Shown: piece by piece, positions 35,766 through 44,385 of the stretch
How positions within the stretch are numbered: position 1 is the stretch's first letter
How the letters are laid out: each line of letters starts with the position of its first letter
Assembly: GCA_965203755.1 (NCBI GenBank)
Contig: OZ241910.1
Span: 2,728,001 to 2,792,000 of the forward strand
DNA: 64,000 bases
Direction of reading: 5' to 3'
DNA from: UBA6055 sp965203755
GTDB taxonomy: Bacteria; Chloroflexota; Anaerolineae; Aggregatilineales; Phototrophicaceae
Translations under genes and position numbers: made by a program
The notes under the pieces: generated by a model
What the model saw: the letters and a program-made list of their open reading frames with translations, nothing else
The model's database searches: none
What the model was told of the DNA's origin: nothing

Positions 35766-35825
35766 TCAGCGATTGTAGCTCTTCTTGATCTTCTTGCTTG
35801 TGCAAGCTGCGCTTAATGGATGCAT
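35766..35825 (-). CDS. Lysine-rich leader peptide of the lysW operon
   Basis: A 19-residue ORF, MHPLSAACTSKKIKKSYNR, ending in TGA. Codons 11, 12, 14 and 15 are all AAG. Four lysines in five codons is far from the chromosome average. It is followed by mutually exclusive RNA hairpins and an intrinsic terminator before lysW, so it fits a leader peptide that senses charged tRNA-Lys. The stop codon lies 4 bases before segment 2. Too short for ordinary gene finding. No strong ribosome site is visible. Confidence 0.65.
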   Translation of the reverse strand: MHPLSAACTSKKIKKSYNR

Positions 35826-35895
35826 GGCGATTTCAAAACCACTTCAGATAAACATCAAAACTTTAACTGGCAATCAAGCATTTCACCATATAAAA

Positions 35896-35901
35896 ATTAT
35901 A
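35896..35901 (-). promoter_or_regulatory. Candidate -10 of the lysW operon promoter
   Basis: Minus strand TATAAT in an AT-rich stretch. A -35 is not clear (TTGTAT at a 20-base spacing). A start about 7 bases later would give about 60 bases of 5' leader before the leader ORF. Confidence 0.45.
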
Positions 35902-36092
35902 CAAACTTTTCTGTGTATTTTATACAAAGTCTAAAATTGGAACGCATCAAAATAGAATCCAAAGGCTGCTGGTATTTGCTGCCAAAGATAGCAAGGGATA
36001 CAAATTGTAAATGTGGCGGCGAAGCTCAAAGAAAGCCGGCTCCAGGGACAATATCTGCCGGTAACTGGCAAAGAAATCGGCTGATGCCTCAC

Positions 36093-36122
36093 TTGACACC
36101 TTGCCATGCCGCCCGATATAAT
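36093..36122 (+). promoter_or_regulatory. Consensus sigma-70 promoter for rpmF
   Basis: TTGACA (36093-36098), 18-base spacer, TATAAT (36117-36122). It ends 37 bases before the rpmF ATG. Confidence 0.85.
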
Positions 36123-36159
36123 TCGCAAGCTATGCTCATAAAACAACAGGAGTAAGCAG

Positions 36160-36345
36160 ATGGGGCCGCTACCAAAGCGAAAAATCTCTAAATCTCGTCG
36201 CAATCGCCGCCGCGCCCACGACGCCTTGAAACTGAATCATCTGGTTGAATGCGAAAGCTGCGGCGAATATCATATTGCCCACCGGGTTTGTCCCAAGTGC
36301 GGCGCTTACCGCGGCCAGCAGGTGATTGAAGTCGATAACAGCTAA
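36160..36345 (+). CDS. rpmF: Large ribosomal subunit protein bL32
   Basis: A 61-residue basic protein starting MGPLPKRKISKSRRNRRRAHD, with the four zinc-binding cysteines of the C+ form (CESCG and CPKCG). AGGAG lies 7 bases upstream of the ATG. It is followed by an intrinsic terminator and then fabD, the usual rpmF-fatty-acid gene neighbourhood (plsX and fabH are not seen). Confidence 0.95.
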   Translation: MGPLPKRKISKSRRNRRRAHDALKLNHLVECESCGEYHIAHRVCPKCGAYRGQQVIEVDNS

Positions 36346-36381
36346 ACCGGGTTTCCGGCAAACGCAGCCGCACCGGGAAAT

Positions 36382-36410
36382 CGCGTTGCTTTGAGCGCGG
36401 TTTTCTTTTT
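36382..36410 (+). terminator. Intrinsic terminator after rpmF
   Basis: Stem CGCGTT with AGCGCG (one G-U pair), loop of about 6 to 7 bases, followed by GTTTTCTTTTT. Confidence 0.55.
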
Positions 36411-36484
36411 GCCTGATAACCTGTCGCTGCCTTGGGTGTTGTTGCTGTAAGACACGCTAATGGAATGGCACAAGGACGGATTCG

Positions 36485-37438
36485 ATGGTGAATTGGGAGA
36501 AAACGGCGGCGGTCTTCCCCGGTCAAGGTTCGCAGGCTGTTGGCATGGGGAAGGATTTTGCCCAAGCCTACGACATAGCCCGGGCGGCATTCGAGCAGGC
36601 TGATGAGATTCTGGGATTTGGGCTGTCCACAATCTGCTGGGAAGGGCCTGAAGAGCAGCTTGACCAGACGATTTATACGCAGCCGGCATTGTATGTAACC
36701 AGCATCGCCATTTGGCGGGTTTTGAAGCAGCTGCTGCCTGATAGCTCGCCGGCATGGATGGCCGGTCACAGCCTGGGTGAATTGACCGCTTTGACGGCGG
36801 CCGGCGGTATGCCCTATGAAGAGGGCTTGAGCCTGGTCCATGCTCGCGGCAGCCTGATGCAAAAAGCGGGGCGAGAAAACCCGGGCGCGATGGCGGCGCT
36901 GCTGGCTATGGATCCATCCACAGTCATTGCGCTGTGCGCCGCCGTATCCAAAGAAACGCAAAAAAGCGTCGTGCTTGCCAATGACAACTGCCCCGGGCAA
37001 GTGGTCGTTTCCGGCCATGTCGAGGCTGTTGACCGATTGATTGAGCTTGCGCCGGCGGCCGGCGGGCGGCGGGCGGTCAAACTGTCGGTGAGCGTGGCGG
37101 CGCATTCCCCACTCATGGCATCCGCATCGGCGGCCTTCCGGCAAGCCCTCGACAAAACGCCCCTGGCGCCGCCGAACATCCCGGTCTATGGCAACGTCAA
37201 TGCCCAGCCGCTCAAAACGATTCAGGAGATCCGCCATGAACTTGGCGGGCAGCTGACGCAGACGGTGCGGTGGACCGAATCGATGCGATCCATTATTGAA
37301 GCCGGCGCGGAAACCTTTGTCGAAATCGGCCCAAACAGCGTCCTTGGCGGATTGATGCGCCGCATTGACCGCAAGAAAACCCGCATCGCTCTGAACACCG
37401 TCGAAGCGCTGGATGCTTTCCTGGAAAAGCAAGTGTAG
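36485..37438 (+). CDS. fabD: Malonyl-CoA:ACP transacylase
   Basis: 317 residues. AAVFPGQGSQAVGMGKD, the serine nucleophile in GHSLGELTAL, and the histidine in VSVAAHSPLM are diagnostic. It moves malonyl from CoA to acyl carrier protein for fatty-acid synthesis. The ATG at 36485 has AAGGA about 8 bases upstream. The neighbouring acpP, fabG or fabF genes are not in the window. An enoyl-CoA hydratase family gene follows after 55 bases. Confidence 0.95.
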   Translation: MVNWEKTAAVFPGQGSQAVGMGKDFAQAYDIARAAFEQADEILGFGLSTICWEGPEEQLDQTIYTQPALYVTSIAIWRVLKQLLPDSSPAWMAGHSLGELTALTAAGGMPYEEGLSLVHARGSLMQKAGRENPGAMAALLAMDPSTVIALCAAVSKETQKSVVLANDNCPGQVVVSGHVEAVDRLIELAPAAGGRRAVKLSVSVAAHSPLMASASAAFRQALDKTPLAPPNIPVYGNVNAQPLKTIQEIRHELGGQLTQTVRWTESMRSIIEAGAETFVEIGPNSVLGGLMRRIDRKKTRIALNTVEALDAFLEKQV

Positions 37439-37493
37439 CCAAGCACGACGCGCAAGCAGGTTAGTATGCCCAAGTTGGGTGAGGAGTGACAAT

Positions 37494-38282
37494 ATGTCCG
37501 AGTTGATTATTACCCGCCGCGACGGCGCCGTGTTCGAGGTGATTCTCAATCGCGCCGACAAACGGAACGCCATCAATGATGAGATGATGGACGCTGTTTC
37601 AGCCGCCTTTGACCGTGCCGAACGCGAGTTTAACGATGGCGCCCGAGTGGCGCTGATACGAGCGGAAGGACGGGTGTTTTCTGCCGGCATTGACCTAAGC
37701 CAGTTTCAGTCTATGAGGGATGACTGGCGCGGCAATCTATTTCCATTCACCGCCAAATATCAAGCGGTCTTCAATAAAATAGAGAACTGTTCTTTGCCGG
37801 TCGTCTGTGTCATGCAGGGCTATTGTTTGGGCATGGCGTTGGAGTTGGCGCTTGCCTGCGACTTCCGCATTGCCGCCGAACGAACCAAATTGGGATTGCC
37901 GGAGTCGCGCCTGGGCATTATTCCCGATGTGGGCGGCACTGTGCGGCTGGTCAAACTGGTTGGTCCCGCCCGCGCCAAGGAACTGATTATGACCGGCAGG
38001 CGCATCGACCTGCGGCAAGCGCAGGATTGGGGGCTGGTGAACGCGGTCTTCCCCAAGGATGCCTTGGAGCGTGGGACAGCCGATTATGTTGACGCGCTGT
38101 GCGCCGCGGCGCCGCTTGCAGTGAGTTATGCGAAACGGGTGGTCAATCACATCATGGAGCATTCGCGCGGCTTGCAGCTGGAGGCTTGGGCGCAGGCGCA
38201 GCTTTTCCGCACTGATGACTTTATCAATGCGGTTCAGGCGATGCTCGATAAAAAGTATCCGATTGAATGGGAAGCCAAATAA
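37494..38282 (+). CDS. Enoyl-CoA hydratase/isomerase family protein
   Basis: About 262 residues, crotonase fold. FSAGIDLSQF and LACDFRIAAERTKLGLPESRLGIIPDVGGT mark the CoA-binding and oxyanion-hole regions, with the family glutamate in PESRLG. Substrate is unknown; fatty acid or branched-chain CoA degradation are likely. The ATG at 37494 has GAGGAG 7 bases upstream. It converges on murQ 8 bases later. Confidence 0.88.
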   Translation: MSELIITRRDGAVFEVILNRADKRNAINDEMMDAVSAAFDRAEREFNDGARVALIRAEGRVFSAGIDLSQFQSMRDDWRGNLFPFTAKYQAVFNKIENCSLPVVCVMQGYCLGMALELALACDFRIAAERTKLGLPESRLGIIPDVGGTVRLVKLVGPARAKELIMTGRRIDLRQAQDWGLVNAVFPKDALERGTADYVDALCAAAPLAVSYAKRVVNHIMEHSRGLQLEAWAQAQLFRTDDFINAVQAMLDKKYPIEWEAK

Positions 38283-38290
38283 CAGCGCCG

Positions 38291-39172
38291 TTACTCAATG
38301 ACCGGTCCTAAAAATCCGCCCGCCTTTTGCAGCAGCTTGCGCGCTTCCATGTCATTGACTTGCCGCCGGTGCATCACAACGGCTGTTTTGACTTCGCTGC
38401 CGGCTTGGGACAGCAGGCGCTTTGCCGCTGATTCATCGAGGCCGGTCAAGCCCATGACCAGACGGCAGGCGCGTTCAGCCAGCTTTTGGTTGGTCACTTT
38501 GACATCCACCATCAGGTTGCCATAGACTTTGCCGAGTTTAATCATGGTGGCGGCGCTGATCATGTTCAGCATCATTTTCTGCGCTGTCCCGGATTTCATG
38601 CGCGTCGAACCGGCGATGATTTCGGGCCCGACATCCACTCCGATGCCAAGGTCAGCCATGGCGAGCATTGGCGCCGAAACGTCGCAGGCGATGGCGATGG
38701 TTTTCGCGCTTATCGACCGCGCATACTCCAGCGCGCCGATGACATAAGGGGTGCGCCCGCTGGCTGCAATGCCACAGACGACGTCCCGCTGCGTCAAATG
38801 ATGCGCCGTCAGGTCGCTTTTGGCTTGCATCAGATTGTCTTCCGCGCCTTCGACCGCTTGAATCAGCGCCGGGCTTCCGCCGGCGATGATGCCCTGCACC
38901 AGGTCAGGCGGTGTGCTGAAAGTCGGCGCGCATTCCACCGCGTCCAGGATCCCAAGTCGGCCGCTGGTGCCGGCGCCGACATAGAACAGGCGGCCGCGGT
39001 TTTGGATTGCCGCCGTGATCATATCAACGGCGCTGGCGATTTTGGGGAGCGTCTTTTCAACCGCTAAAGCCACTTTGGCATCCTCTTGATTGATGAGCGT
39101 CAGTATGTCAATGGTGGCGAGTTTGTCGATGCGCCGGCTGTTTGGATTCGCTTGCTCTGTCGCTGGTTTCAT
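38291..39172 (-). CDS. murQ: N-acetylmuramic acid 6-phosphate etherase
   Basis: 293 residues with the SIS sugar-isomerase fold. FYVGAGTSGRLGILDAVECAPTF and IIAGSTRMKSGTAQKMMLNMIS are the family signatures. It cleaves the lactyl ether of MurNAc-6-P to GlcNAc-6-P and lactate in peptidoglycan recycling. It overlaps the upstream serine hydrolase gene by 4 bases, giving a translationally coupled pair. Confidence 0.95.
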   Translation of the reverse strand: MKPATEQANPNSRRIDKLATIDILTLINQEDAKVALAVEKTLPKIASAVDMITAAIQNRGRLFYVGAGTSGRLGILDAVECAPTFSTPPDLVQGIIAGGSPALIQAVEGAEDNLMQAKSDLTAHHLTQRDVVCGIAASGRTPYVIGALEYARSISAKTIAIACDVSAPMLAMADLGIGVDVGPEIIAGSTRMKSGTAQKMMLNMISAATMIKLGKVYGNLMVDVKVTNQKLAERACRLVMGLTGLDESAAKRLLSQAGSEVKTAVVMHRRQVNDMEARKLLQKAGGFLGPVIE

Positions 39173-40389
39173 GGATTGCGGATTCCTGTGACGATAAGAT
39201 CGTGGATGGCGCGGCGGAAGGCATGAATATCTTCGGCTTGGCGGCCATGATAAACCCGGTTGGTCAAGACGGCGGTAACGATATCCTGCTGCGGGTCAAT
39301 CCAGAGCGAAGCGCCGGTAAAACCGGTGTGACCATAAGACTGGCTGCTGTATAGATCGCCCGCCGAAGAATCCTCAAAGGCTTTTAGCATCCATCCCAGC
39401 CCCATCCGAAACTGACCGTCCGCCTGCTGCCGCGTGGCATCGCGGCGCAATGCCATGCTGATGTTGAGGCGGCTGTCGCCGGATAACCAGGCTTGACCAA
39501 AACGGGCGACATCGCCGGCATTGGCAAACAAACCGGCATGACCGGCGACGCCGCCGGCGCCGGCGGCGTTTTCATCATGCGCCTCTCCCCAAATTCGGCG
39601 CCGACGCCAGCCGCGATCCATCTCTGTCGGGACAATCCGTTCTTTCGGCACACCATGCAATATCGGATTGTAGGTCAATGAGCTTAGCCCCAAAGGCTGA
39701 ATGACCAGTTCATCAATGGCTTTGTCCAAGGGGCTGCCGTGCAGGCGCGACACCGCTTCGCCCAGCAGCATGATGCCAATGTCACTGTATAGCGCCTGGC
39801 GGCCGACCGGCGCGGCGAAGGGAAAGGCTGTGATGGCATGGAGCGCCTTTTGCCAGCGTTGAGAATCGTACCCATCCTTGGCCGAAGGCGCTGCGGGGGG
39901 CTGCGCGCCGGCCAGCGAATAGACATCGCACCAGGGCGGCAGGCCGGAACTGTGCGTCAGGAGGTGTTTGAACGTTATGGCGGTCACATCGACGGATTGC
40001 CCGCGGAATTCGGCATCGGCTGGCAGATGCTCGCGCGTGTTGGGGTCTTGCCCGCCCGAAATGCGGCGCGGATTGACTGCTCCAAATTCAGGAATCACAT
40101 CCACCAGACGGCTTTCCAACTGGATTTTGCCGGCTTCAACCAACGTCAGGAAGCTGGTCTCGACGATGATTTTGGTGACCGAAGCCAAGTCAAACAGCGT
40201 CTCCGGTGTAAGCGACAGCTTGCGAGTCTGCGGGTCAAGCCAGCCCCAAGCCTGGTTCATCAGCGTTTCGCCTTGATGAATGACGCAAATGCACAAAGCC
40301 GGGAAGGTCGGCGGCAGGTGACGTTCCAGCAGTCGATCAAAAGCATGCTTGAAACGGTCATCGCGAAACAGTTTGGATGCTGCCAGCAT
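39169..40389 (-). CDS. Beta-lactamase-fold serine hydrolase linked to murQ
   Basis: 406 residues. The SxxK motif is SVTK in LFDLASVTKIIVETSF, and the YxN-type motif appears as YSDIG. It lacks a signal peptide. Relatives next to murQ in Bacillus (AmiE) release N-acetylmuramic acid from muropeptides, so a muropeptide amidase role is likely. The overlap with murQ supports this. The family also includes esterases and penicillin-binding proteins; the true substrate is inference. Confidence 0.85.
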   Translation of the reverse strand: MLAASKLFRDDRFKHAFDRLLERHLPPTFPALCICVIHQGETLMNQAWGWLDPQTRKLSLTPETLFDLASVTKIIVETSFLTLVEAGKIQLESRLVDVIPEFGAVNPRRISGGQDPNTREHLPADAEFRGQSVDVTAITFKHLLTHSSGLPPWCDVYSLAGAQPPAAPSAKDGYDSQRWQKALHAITAFPFAAPVGRQALYSDIGIMLLGEAVSRLHGSPLDKAIDELVIQPLGLSSLTYNPILHGVPKERIVPTEMDRGWRRRRIWGEAHDENAAGAGGVAGHAGLFANAGDVARFGQAWLSGDSRLNISMALRRDATRQQADGQFRMGLGWMLKAFEDSSAGDLYSSQSYGHTGFTGASLWIDPQQDIVTAVLTNRVYHGRQAEDIHAFRRAIHDLIVTGIRNP

Positions 40390-40571
40390 GATTCTGTCCT
40401 ATTCATAAAGCTCATATACAATACACAAATTAAAAAGCAAAAGTCTATGCTATTCTCTTATTTGAAAAGCTAATAAAGAACAGAAGGGCTGGTCTTCCAA
40501 TGGCTGGCGCTGTGGCGGCGTTTTCATCATCATTTGCCCGACTTTTCCTTGAGCGAAAGCATGGGCATTCC

Positions 40572-41765
40572 TTAATGTGCAGCCAAGTTGACGCGTTTGG
40601 ATTCCCACCGGATAATGAACTGATAAATGGCAGCGGCAAGCAGGGCGCCCAGCAATATGAACAGGCTAATGGTTTCGATGCCCAAGTTCTCGGCAAACAC
40701 CCCGGCGGCGCCCGACAAAACCGCGCCGCCTAATCCAGCCGAGCCAACCTGAAAGCCAATCGCGTTAGCGGCATGTTCCATGCCAACGCGCGCCGGGGTC
40801 TGTGAGATTAATATGGGGAAAATGGCCGCCAAGCCAAAGCCAATGCCCATTAAACCGACGAAGCTGAAGAGGTCGCTGACATTGATGAACAGGAGCATCG
40901 CGCCAAGAATGGATATGCCAAAGCTGACATTGAGCAGCCACCTGTCGCCGATTCGCATCGCCAGCAGTCCCATCAGCATGCGCCCCAAAGTAAAGCTGCC
41001 CCAATAGGCGCTGACCCAAGCGCTTGAATTCTCTTGTGAAATCCCCCGCGCCTCAACGAAGAGGGTATTGGCAAGCTGCCCGGTGCCAATCTCGATGCCG
41101 CCATAGATAAATAGCAGCAGAATGCACATCAGGACAATCGGACGGCGCAAAGTGAGTCGAATCGGAATTCGACCGCCTGCCGCTTCGGGCTGACCGCGCT
41201 TGGTCTTTTTGAGATGCCATTGCGGCAGCGTAAGCAGAATCACAAGCCCCAGCAGCAGCGCCAGCGCCCCACTGATGACATAGCTCAACTGCCAGCCCTG
41301 CTCCAGGCTCAAGACCGAGACGGTAACGACCGTAGGCGCGATGGTCAGCCCGATTCCCCAGCAGGCATGAAGCCAGTTCATTTGGCTGGAACTGTAATTG
41401 GACGAGACGAAGTTGTTGAAGCCGGCGTCGATGGCGCCTTTGCCAATGCTGGTGAGAAATGCCACCGCCAGCAGGGCAGCCCAGACAGGCGCAGTCGCAT
41501 AGCCCAGCAAGCCGACGCCAGCGAAAACCATACCGCCAACCAGCACCGGCCCTATCGAAAATCTGCCAATCAGAGAACCGCTCATAAAGGCGGCGATTAA
41601 GCCGCCCAGCATAGCTGCGGTCAATAAGACGCCCAAAGAATCAAGCGCAACCCCAAAGGTGGGCTGCATAAAAGTCCAGGCGATATTGAGCAGACCAGTA
41701 GCGATGCCAATGACAATGAAGATGAGGTAGGCGATAATGAGTGGAAAGGATTTTTGTATTTTCAA
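40572..41765 (-). CDS. MFS transporter
   Basis: 397 residues with about twelve membrane helices. The first-half loop motif (GSLIGRFSIGPVLVGG) and a second-half counterpart (LLAMRIGDRWLLNVS) show the MFS duplication. TTG start at 41765 is supported by TGAGG 4 bases upstream; no nearby ATG. It lies 182 bases from the serine hydrolase start, so salvage of an amino sugar is possible but unproven. Confidence 0.85.
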   Translation of the reverse strand: MKIQKSFPLIIAYLIFIVIGIATGLLNIAWTFMQPTFGVALDSLGVLLTAAMLGGLIAAFMSGSLIGRFSIGPVLVGGMVFAGVGLLGYATAPVWAALLAVAFLTSIGKGAIDAGFNNFVSSNYSSSQMNWLHACWGIGLTIAPTVVTVSVLSLEQGWQLSYVISGALALLLGLVILLTLPQWHLKKTKRGQPEAAGGRIPIRLTLRRPIVLMCILLLFIYGGIEIGTGQLANTLFVEARGISQENSSAWVSAYWGSFTLGRMLMGLLAMRIGDRWLLNVSFGISILGAMLLFINVSDLFSFVGLMGIGFGLAAIFPILISQTPARVGMEHAANAIGFQVGSAGLGGAVLSGAAGVFAENLGIETISLFILLGALLAAAIYQFIIRWESKRVNLAAH

Positions 41766-41824
41766 AGCGCCTCAATTCTGTCCATCGGTTTCAGCCTTTA
41801 TCATACCTGTTTGCCACAGGCGCG

Positions 41825-42439
41825 TCATGGTGTGATATGCGGGATTTCATCTGCGACGCGGTAGACTATGTCCCCGGTCTGAATGATGATTCGCGGCGCT
41901 GCTGTCTCCAGCGTCATATAATATCCGCGCATCCCGCCGCTCAAAAATCGCAGGATTGATTTGGTTTCCGGCGGGCTTAAGACTTTAGCGCATAAAAATT
42001 GACTGAACGGCTCGCAGGGCGGGATGGGCATGACAGCCTGGAGAATAATCATTGAACCGTCCACACTCGATTTGATGGCGGCGCGCCGGCCAAGATCATG
42101 CGGCGCGATGATGTGATTGCTGTTCACGATGATGTTCTCGCCGCCGCTGCCGTCCTTGATATGATGACCGATTTCGGCGCGCATTTTCTCATAGTGGCTG
42201 GTAAATCCCATGCTGATTGAATTGTCGCCGCGATAACGCGAACGGGGATGTCGGATATGATGAACGTCCATTATCTGGTCATCGGTATCGGCGAGACCGA
42301 CGATGCCGGCGCTGGTTAACTGGATCCGCGCCAATGGAACGATGGCGGCCGGGTCGTAATCCCGCTTGCCGTCATCTCGCTGTATCTTGAGCGCCTTCTG
42401 CTGAATCTGCACCAATTTGACCGTTCCGATTTGTTCCAT
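41825..42439 (-). CDS. MOSC-like protein, unknown function
   Basis: About 204 residues. Possible MOSC (molybdenum cofactor sulfurase C-terminal) fold: GENIIVNSNHIIAPHDLGRR, and a cysteine in MPIPPCEPFSQFL, in the position expected for the family's cysteine. A histidine-rich stretch MDVHHIRHPRS precedes. The match is suggestive only. Start at ATG 42439, with an AT-rich promoter-like region (TATAAA) shortly upstream. Confidence 0.5.
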   Translation of the reverse strand: MEQIGTVKLVQIQQKALKIQRDDGKRDYDPAAIVPLARIQLTSAGIVGLADTDDQIMDVHHIRHPRSRYRGDNSISMGFTSHYEKMRAEIGHHIKDGSGGENIIVNSNHIIAPHDLGRRAAIKSSVDGSMIILQAVMPIPPCEPFSQFLCAKVLSPPETKSILRFLSGGMRGYYMTLETAAPRIIIQTGDIVYRVADEIPHITP

Positions 42440-42552
42440 AACATATTCGCTTTCTATTTTATAGTAGACTGAAGGCAAAAGTGATTTTGACACAAAAGCC
42501 TCAAAAGCCCAAATCATTCAGGCAAGGCTGAACGATAAGCAGGAATCGGTGC

Positions 42553-43620
42553 ATGCTGCCACAGGAAAATCGAGATTTGATTGATGTTCGGCCGGATGAG
42601 CGCTTTAATGAAGATCGCCTGGCTGAATTTTTGTCCGGCAAGCTGGATGGCGCCGACCAAAAGATGACCGTCAAGCAGTTTGGCGGCGGGGCGGCCAATT
42701 TAACCTACCAGCTTAGCTTTGGGGGCACGCGGGAATACGTTCTTCGCCGGCCGCCCTTGGGTCCCGTGACGCCCTCGGCGCATGATATGGCGCGTGAATA
42801 TAAAGCGCTGTCGGTATTGCATCAAGCCTTTGAATATGCGCCCCGCGCCTATCTGTTTAGCCATGACGAAAGTATCGTGGGCGCGCCGTTTATTATCATG
42901 GAGCGCCGTCAGGGTATTGTGGTGCGGCGCGTTATGCCTGATGATTATGCCGCCTTTCCCGATGCGCCCCGCCGCATGAGCGAAGCGCTGGTTGATGCGC
43001 TGGCAGAATTTCACGCTGTCGATTATGCGGCGCTCGGACTGGCGCGCCTCGGCCGGCCGCAGGGATTTGTCAAGCGCCAGGTTGAAGGCTGGAATCGCCG
43101 TTGGCAGCATGCCAAGCTCAATGAAAACCCGAACGTCACAGAAATCTATCGCTGGCTCGATGAGCATTTGCCAGCTTCCGCCTATTCGACCCTGGTGCAC
43201 AATGATTATAAGTTGGACAACACCATGTTTGCGGCTGACGCCAAATTGGTCGCCATACTGGATTGGGATATGTGCACCTTGGGGGATCCGCTGTCGGATC
43301 TGGGAACGCTCTTGACGTATTGGACACAGGCTGATGACCCGCCGCATGTCAAAATGACAGCCACCATGCCGACTGCCGGTTATGATTTTTTGACGCGGCG
43401 GCAACTCATTGAACGTTATGCACGCAAAAGCGGGCGCGATCTTTCCAACATTCGTTTTTATCATGTCCTGGGCATCTACCGCCTGCTGGTGATCTTGCAG
43501 CAAATCTATATTCGTTACCGGCGCCGACAGACCCGCGATGAGCGCTTTGCCGACTTGGGCCTTGTGGTTGAAGCCTTGGCGAAAACCGCCATTCAGGCTG
43601 CCAGCGGCGAGTTTGAATAG
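42553..43620 (+). CDS. APH-family phosphotransferase (acyl-CoA dehydrogenase-linked kinase)
   Basis: 355 residues, protein-kinase-like fold. LVHNDYKLDNTMF has the catalytic Asp and Asn; LDWDMCTLGDPLSDLGTLL is the metal-binding DFG equivalent. The N-terminal GGGAANLTYQL glycine loop and YVLRRPPLG with a lysine or arginine for ATP follow. This subgroup is often beside acyl-CoA dehydrogenases and phosphorylates small molecules such as 4-hydroxy fatty acids or macrolides. No acyl-CoA dehydrogenase is adjacent here, but a crotonase is 5 kb away. Confidence 0.85.
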   Translation: MLPQENRDLIDVRPDERFNEDRLAEFLSGKLDGADQKMTVKQFGGGAANLTYQLSFGGTREYVLRRPPLGPVTPSAHDMAREYKALSVLHQAFEYAPRAYLFSHDESIVGAPFIIMERRQGIVVRRVMPDDYAAFPDAPRRMSEALVDALAEFHAVDYAALGLARLGRPQGFVKRQVEGWNRRWQHAKLNENPNVTEIYRWLDEHLPASAYSTLVHNDYKLDNTMFAADAKLVAILDWDMCTLGDPLSDLGTLLTYWTQADDPPHVKMTATMPTAGYDFLTRRQLIERYARKSGRDLSNIRFYHVLGIYRLLVILQQIYIRYRRRQTRDERFADLGLVVEALAKTAIQAASGEFE

Positions 43621-43639
43621 GCTGCCCGCCAAGCTGCGG

Positions 43640-44368
43640 CTAAACCAATTCAATATAATTCATGCTTGCATTCTCAATATCGCTGTAGAAACCGCGCAGA
43701 TGGGCGTAATCATCGGGGATAGTTTGTGCAAGCTGGTACATGGCTTCGGCGCTCATCCGCGAAAGCTCGCCGCGCGGGATTCGCTTGCGCCCCTCTGTCC
43801 GAAAGCGAAATGGCCGCCCAAACACCAGATGCACACTGGCACGGCGAAAACCCTTCAAACGCTGCTTCCAGTCATTCGCGCCGCAGATGGCTGTTGGAAC
43901 AATAACCGCATTGGCTTTGGCAGCGACATAAGCCAAGCCGTCTTTGGCGGGCAGGAGGCCCTGTGGATGCCGCGTGCCTTCGGGAGCCATCAAAACGAGT
44001 TGACCGCTTTGCATAAGCGCAATCGTCTGCATCAAAGCCTGGCGGTCATAATCACCGCGGTTGATGGGATAATTGCCCCACTGTTTCAAGAACCAGCTGA
44101 TGACGGGGATGCGAAAATTCTCGGCTTTGGAAAGGGAAATCACATAACGAAAGGGGATGCTCCAGGTTACGGCAATCGGGTCAAGATAGGAAACATGATT
44201 GATCATCAGCGAAGCCGCCCCCTGGCGCGGCACATTTTCCAGCCCGGTCACCTCAACTTTGCAAAAGGTCGGCACGAGCGCCCGTATAAACGGGTACAGG
44301 ATTCGACGGCGGCGGTCATATTCTGGCTGCCGCTTGATGAATTCGGCCACGGTCATATTGTTTGCCAT
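43640..44368 (-). CDS. 1-acyl-sn-glycerol-3-phosphate acyltransferase (PlsC family)
   Basis: 242 residues. NHVSYLD gives the NHxxxxD catalytic motif, APEGTRHPQG the EGTR phosphate-binding motif, and PTAICGANDW follows. It adds the second acyl chain in phospholipid synthesis. It is 17 bases downstream of the pseudouridine synthase gene, same strand, and probably cotranscribed. Confidence 0.92.
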   Translation of the reverse strand: MANNMTVAEFIKRQPEYDRRRRILYPFIRALVPTFCKVEVTGLENVPRQGAASLMINHVSYLDPIAVTWSIPFRYVISLSKAENFRIPVISWFLKQWGNYPINRGDYDRQALMQTIALMQSGQLVLMAPEGTRHPQGLLPAKDGLAYVAAKANAVIVPTAICGANDWKQRLKGFRRASVHLVFGRPFRFRTEGRKRIPRGELSRMSAEAMYQLAQTIPDDYAHLRGFYSDIENASMNYIELV

Positions 44369-44385
44369 AGATTCGCCCGCCGGCT

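Larger units (their letters stand above)
35827..36159. other. AT-rich divergent control region between lysW operon and rpmF
   Basis: A 333-base gap, markedly AT-rich near 35880-35960. It holds the lysW operon promoter candidate on the minus strand and a consensus rpmF promoter at 36093-36122 on the plus. No convincing gene. Confidence 0.6.

Noticed and set aside
35680..35890. T-box or lysine riboswitch in the lysW leader
   Set aside because: No T-box AGGGTGG-type motif or specifier, and no lysine-riboswitch core; the leader peptide with pairing segments explains the terminator better.
35820..36155. 111-codon plus-strand frame between the leader and rpmF
   Set aside because: Runs through the AT-rich control region and the consensus rpmF promoter; no match.
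36188..37690. 500-codon minus-strand frame opposite rpmF and fabD
   Set aside because: Antisense to well-recognised genes; no ribosome site, no family match, and typical of high-GC codon bias on the sense strand.
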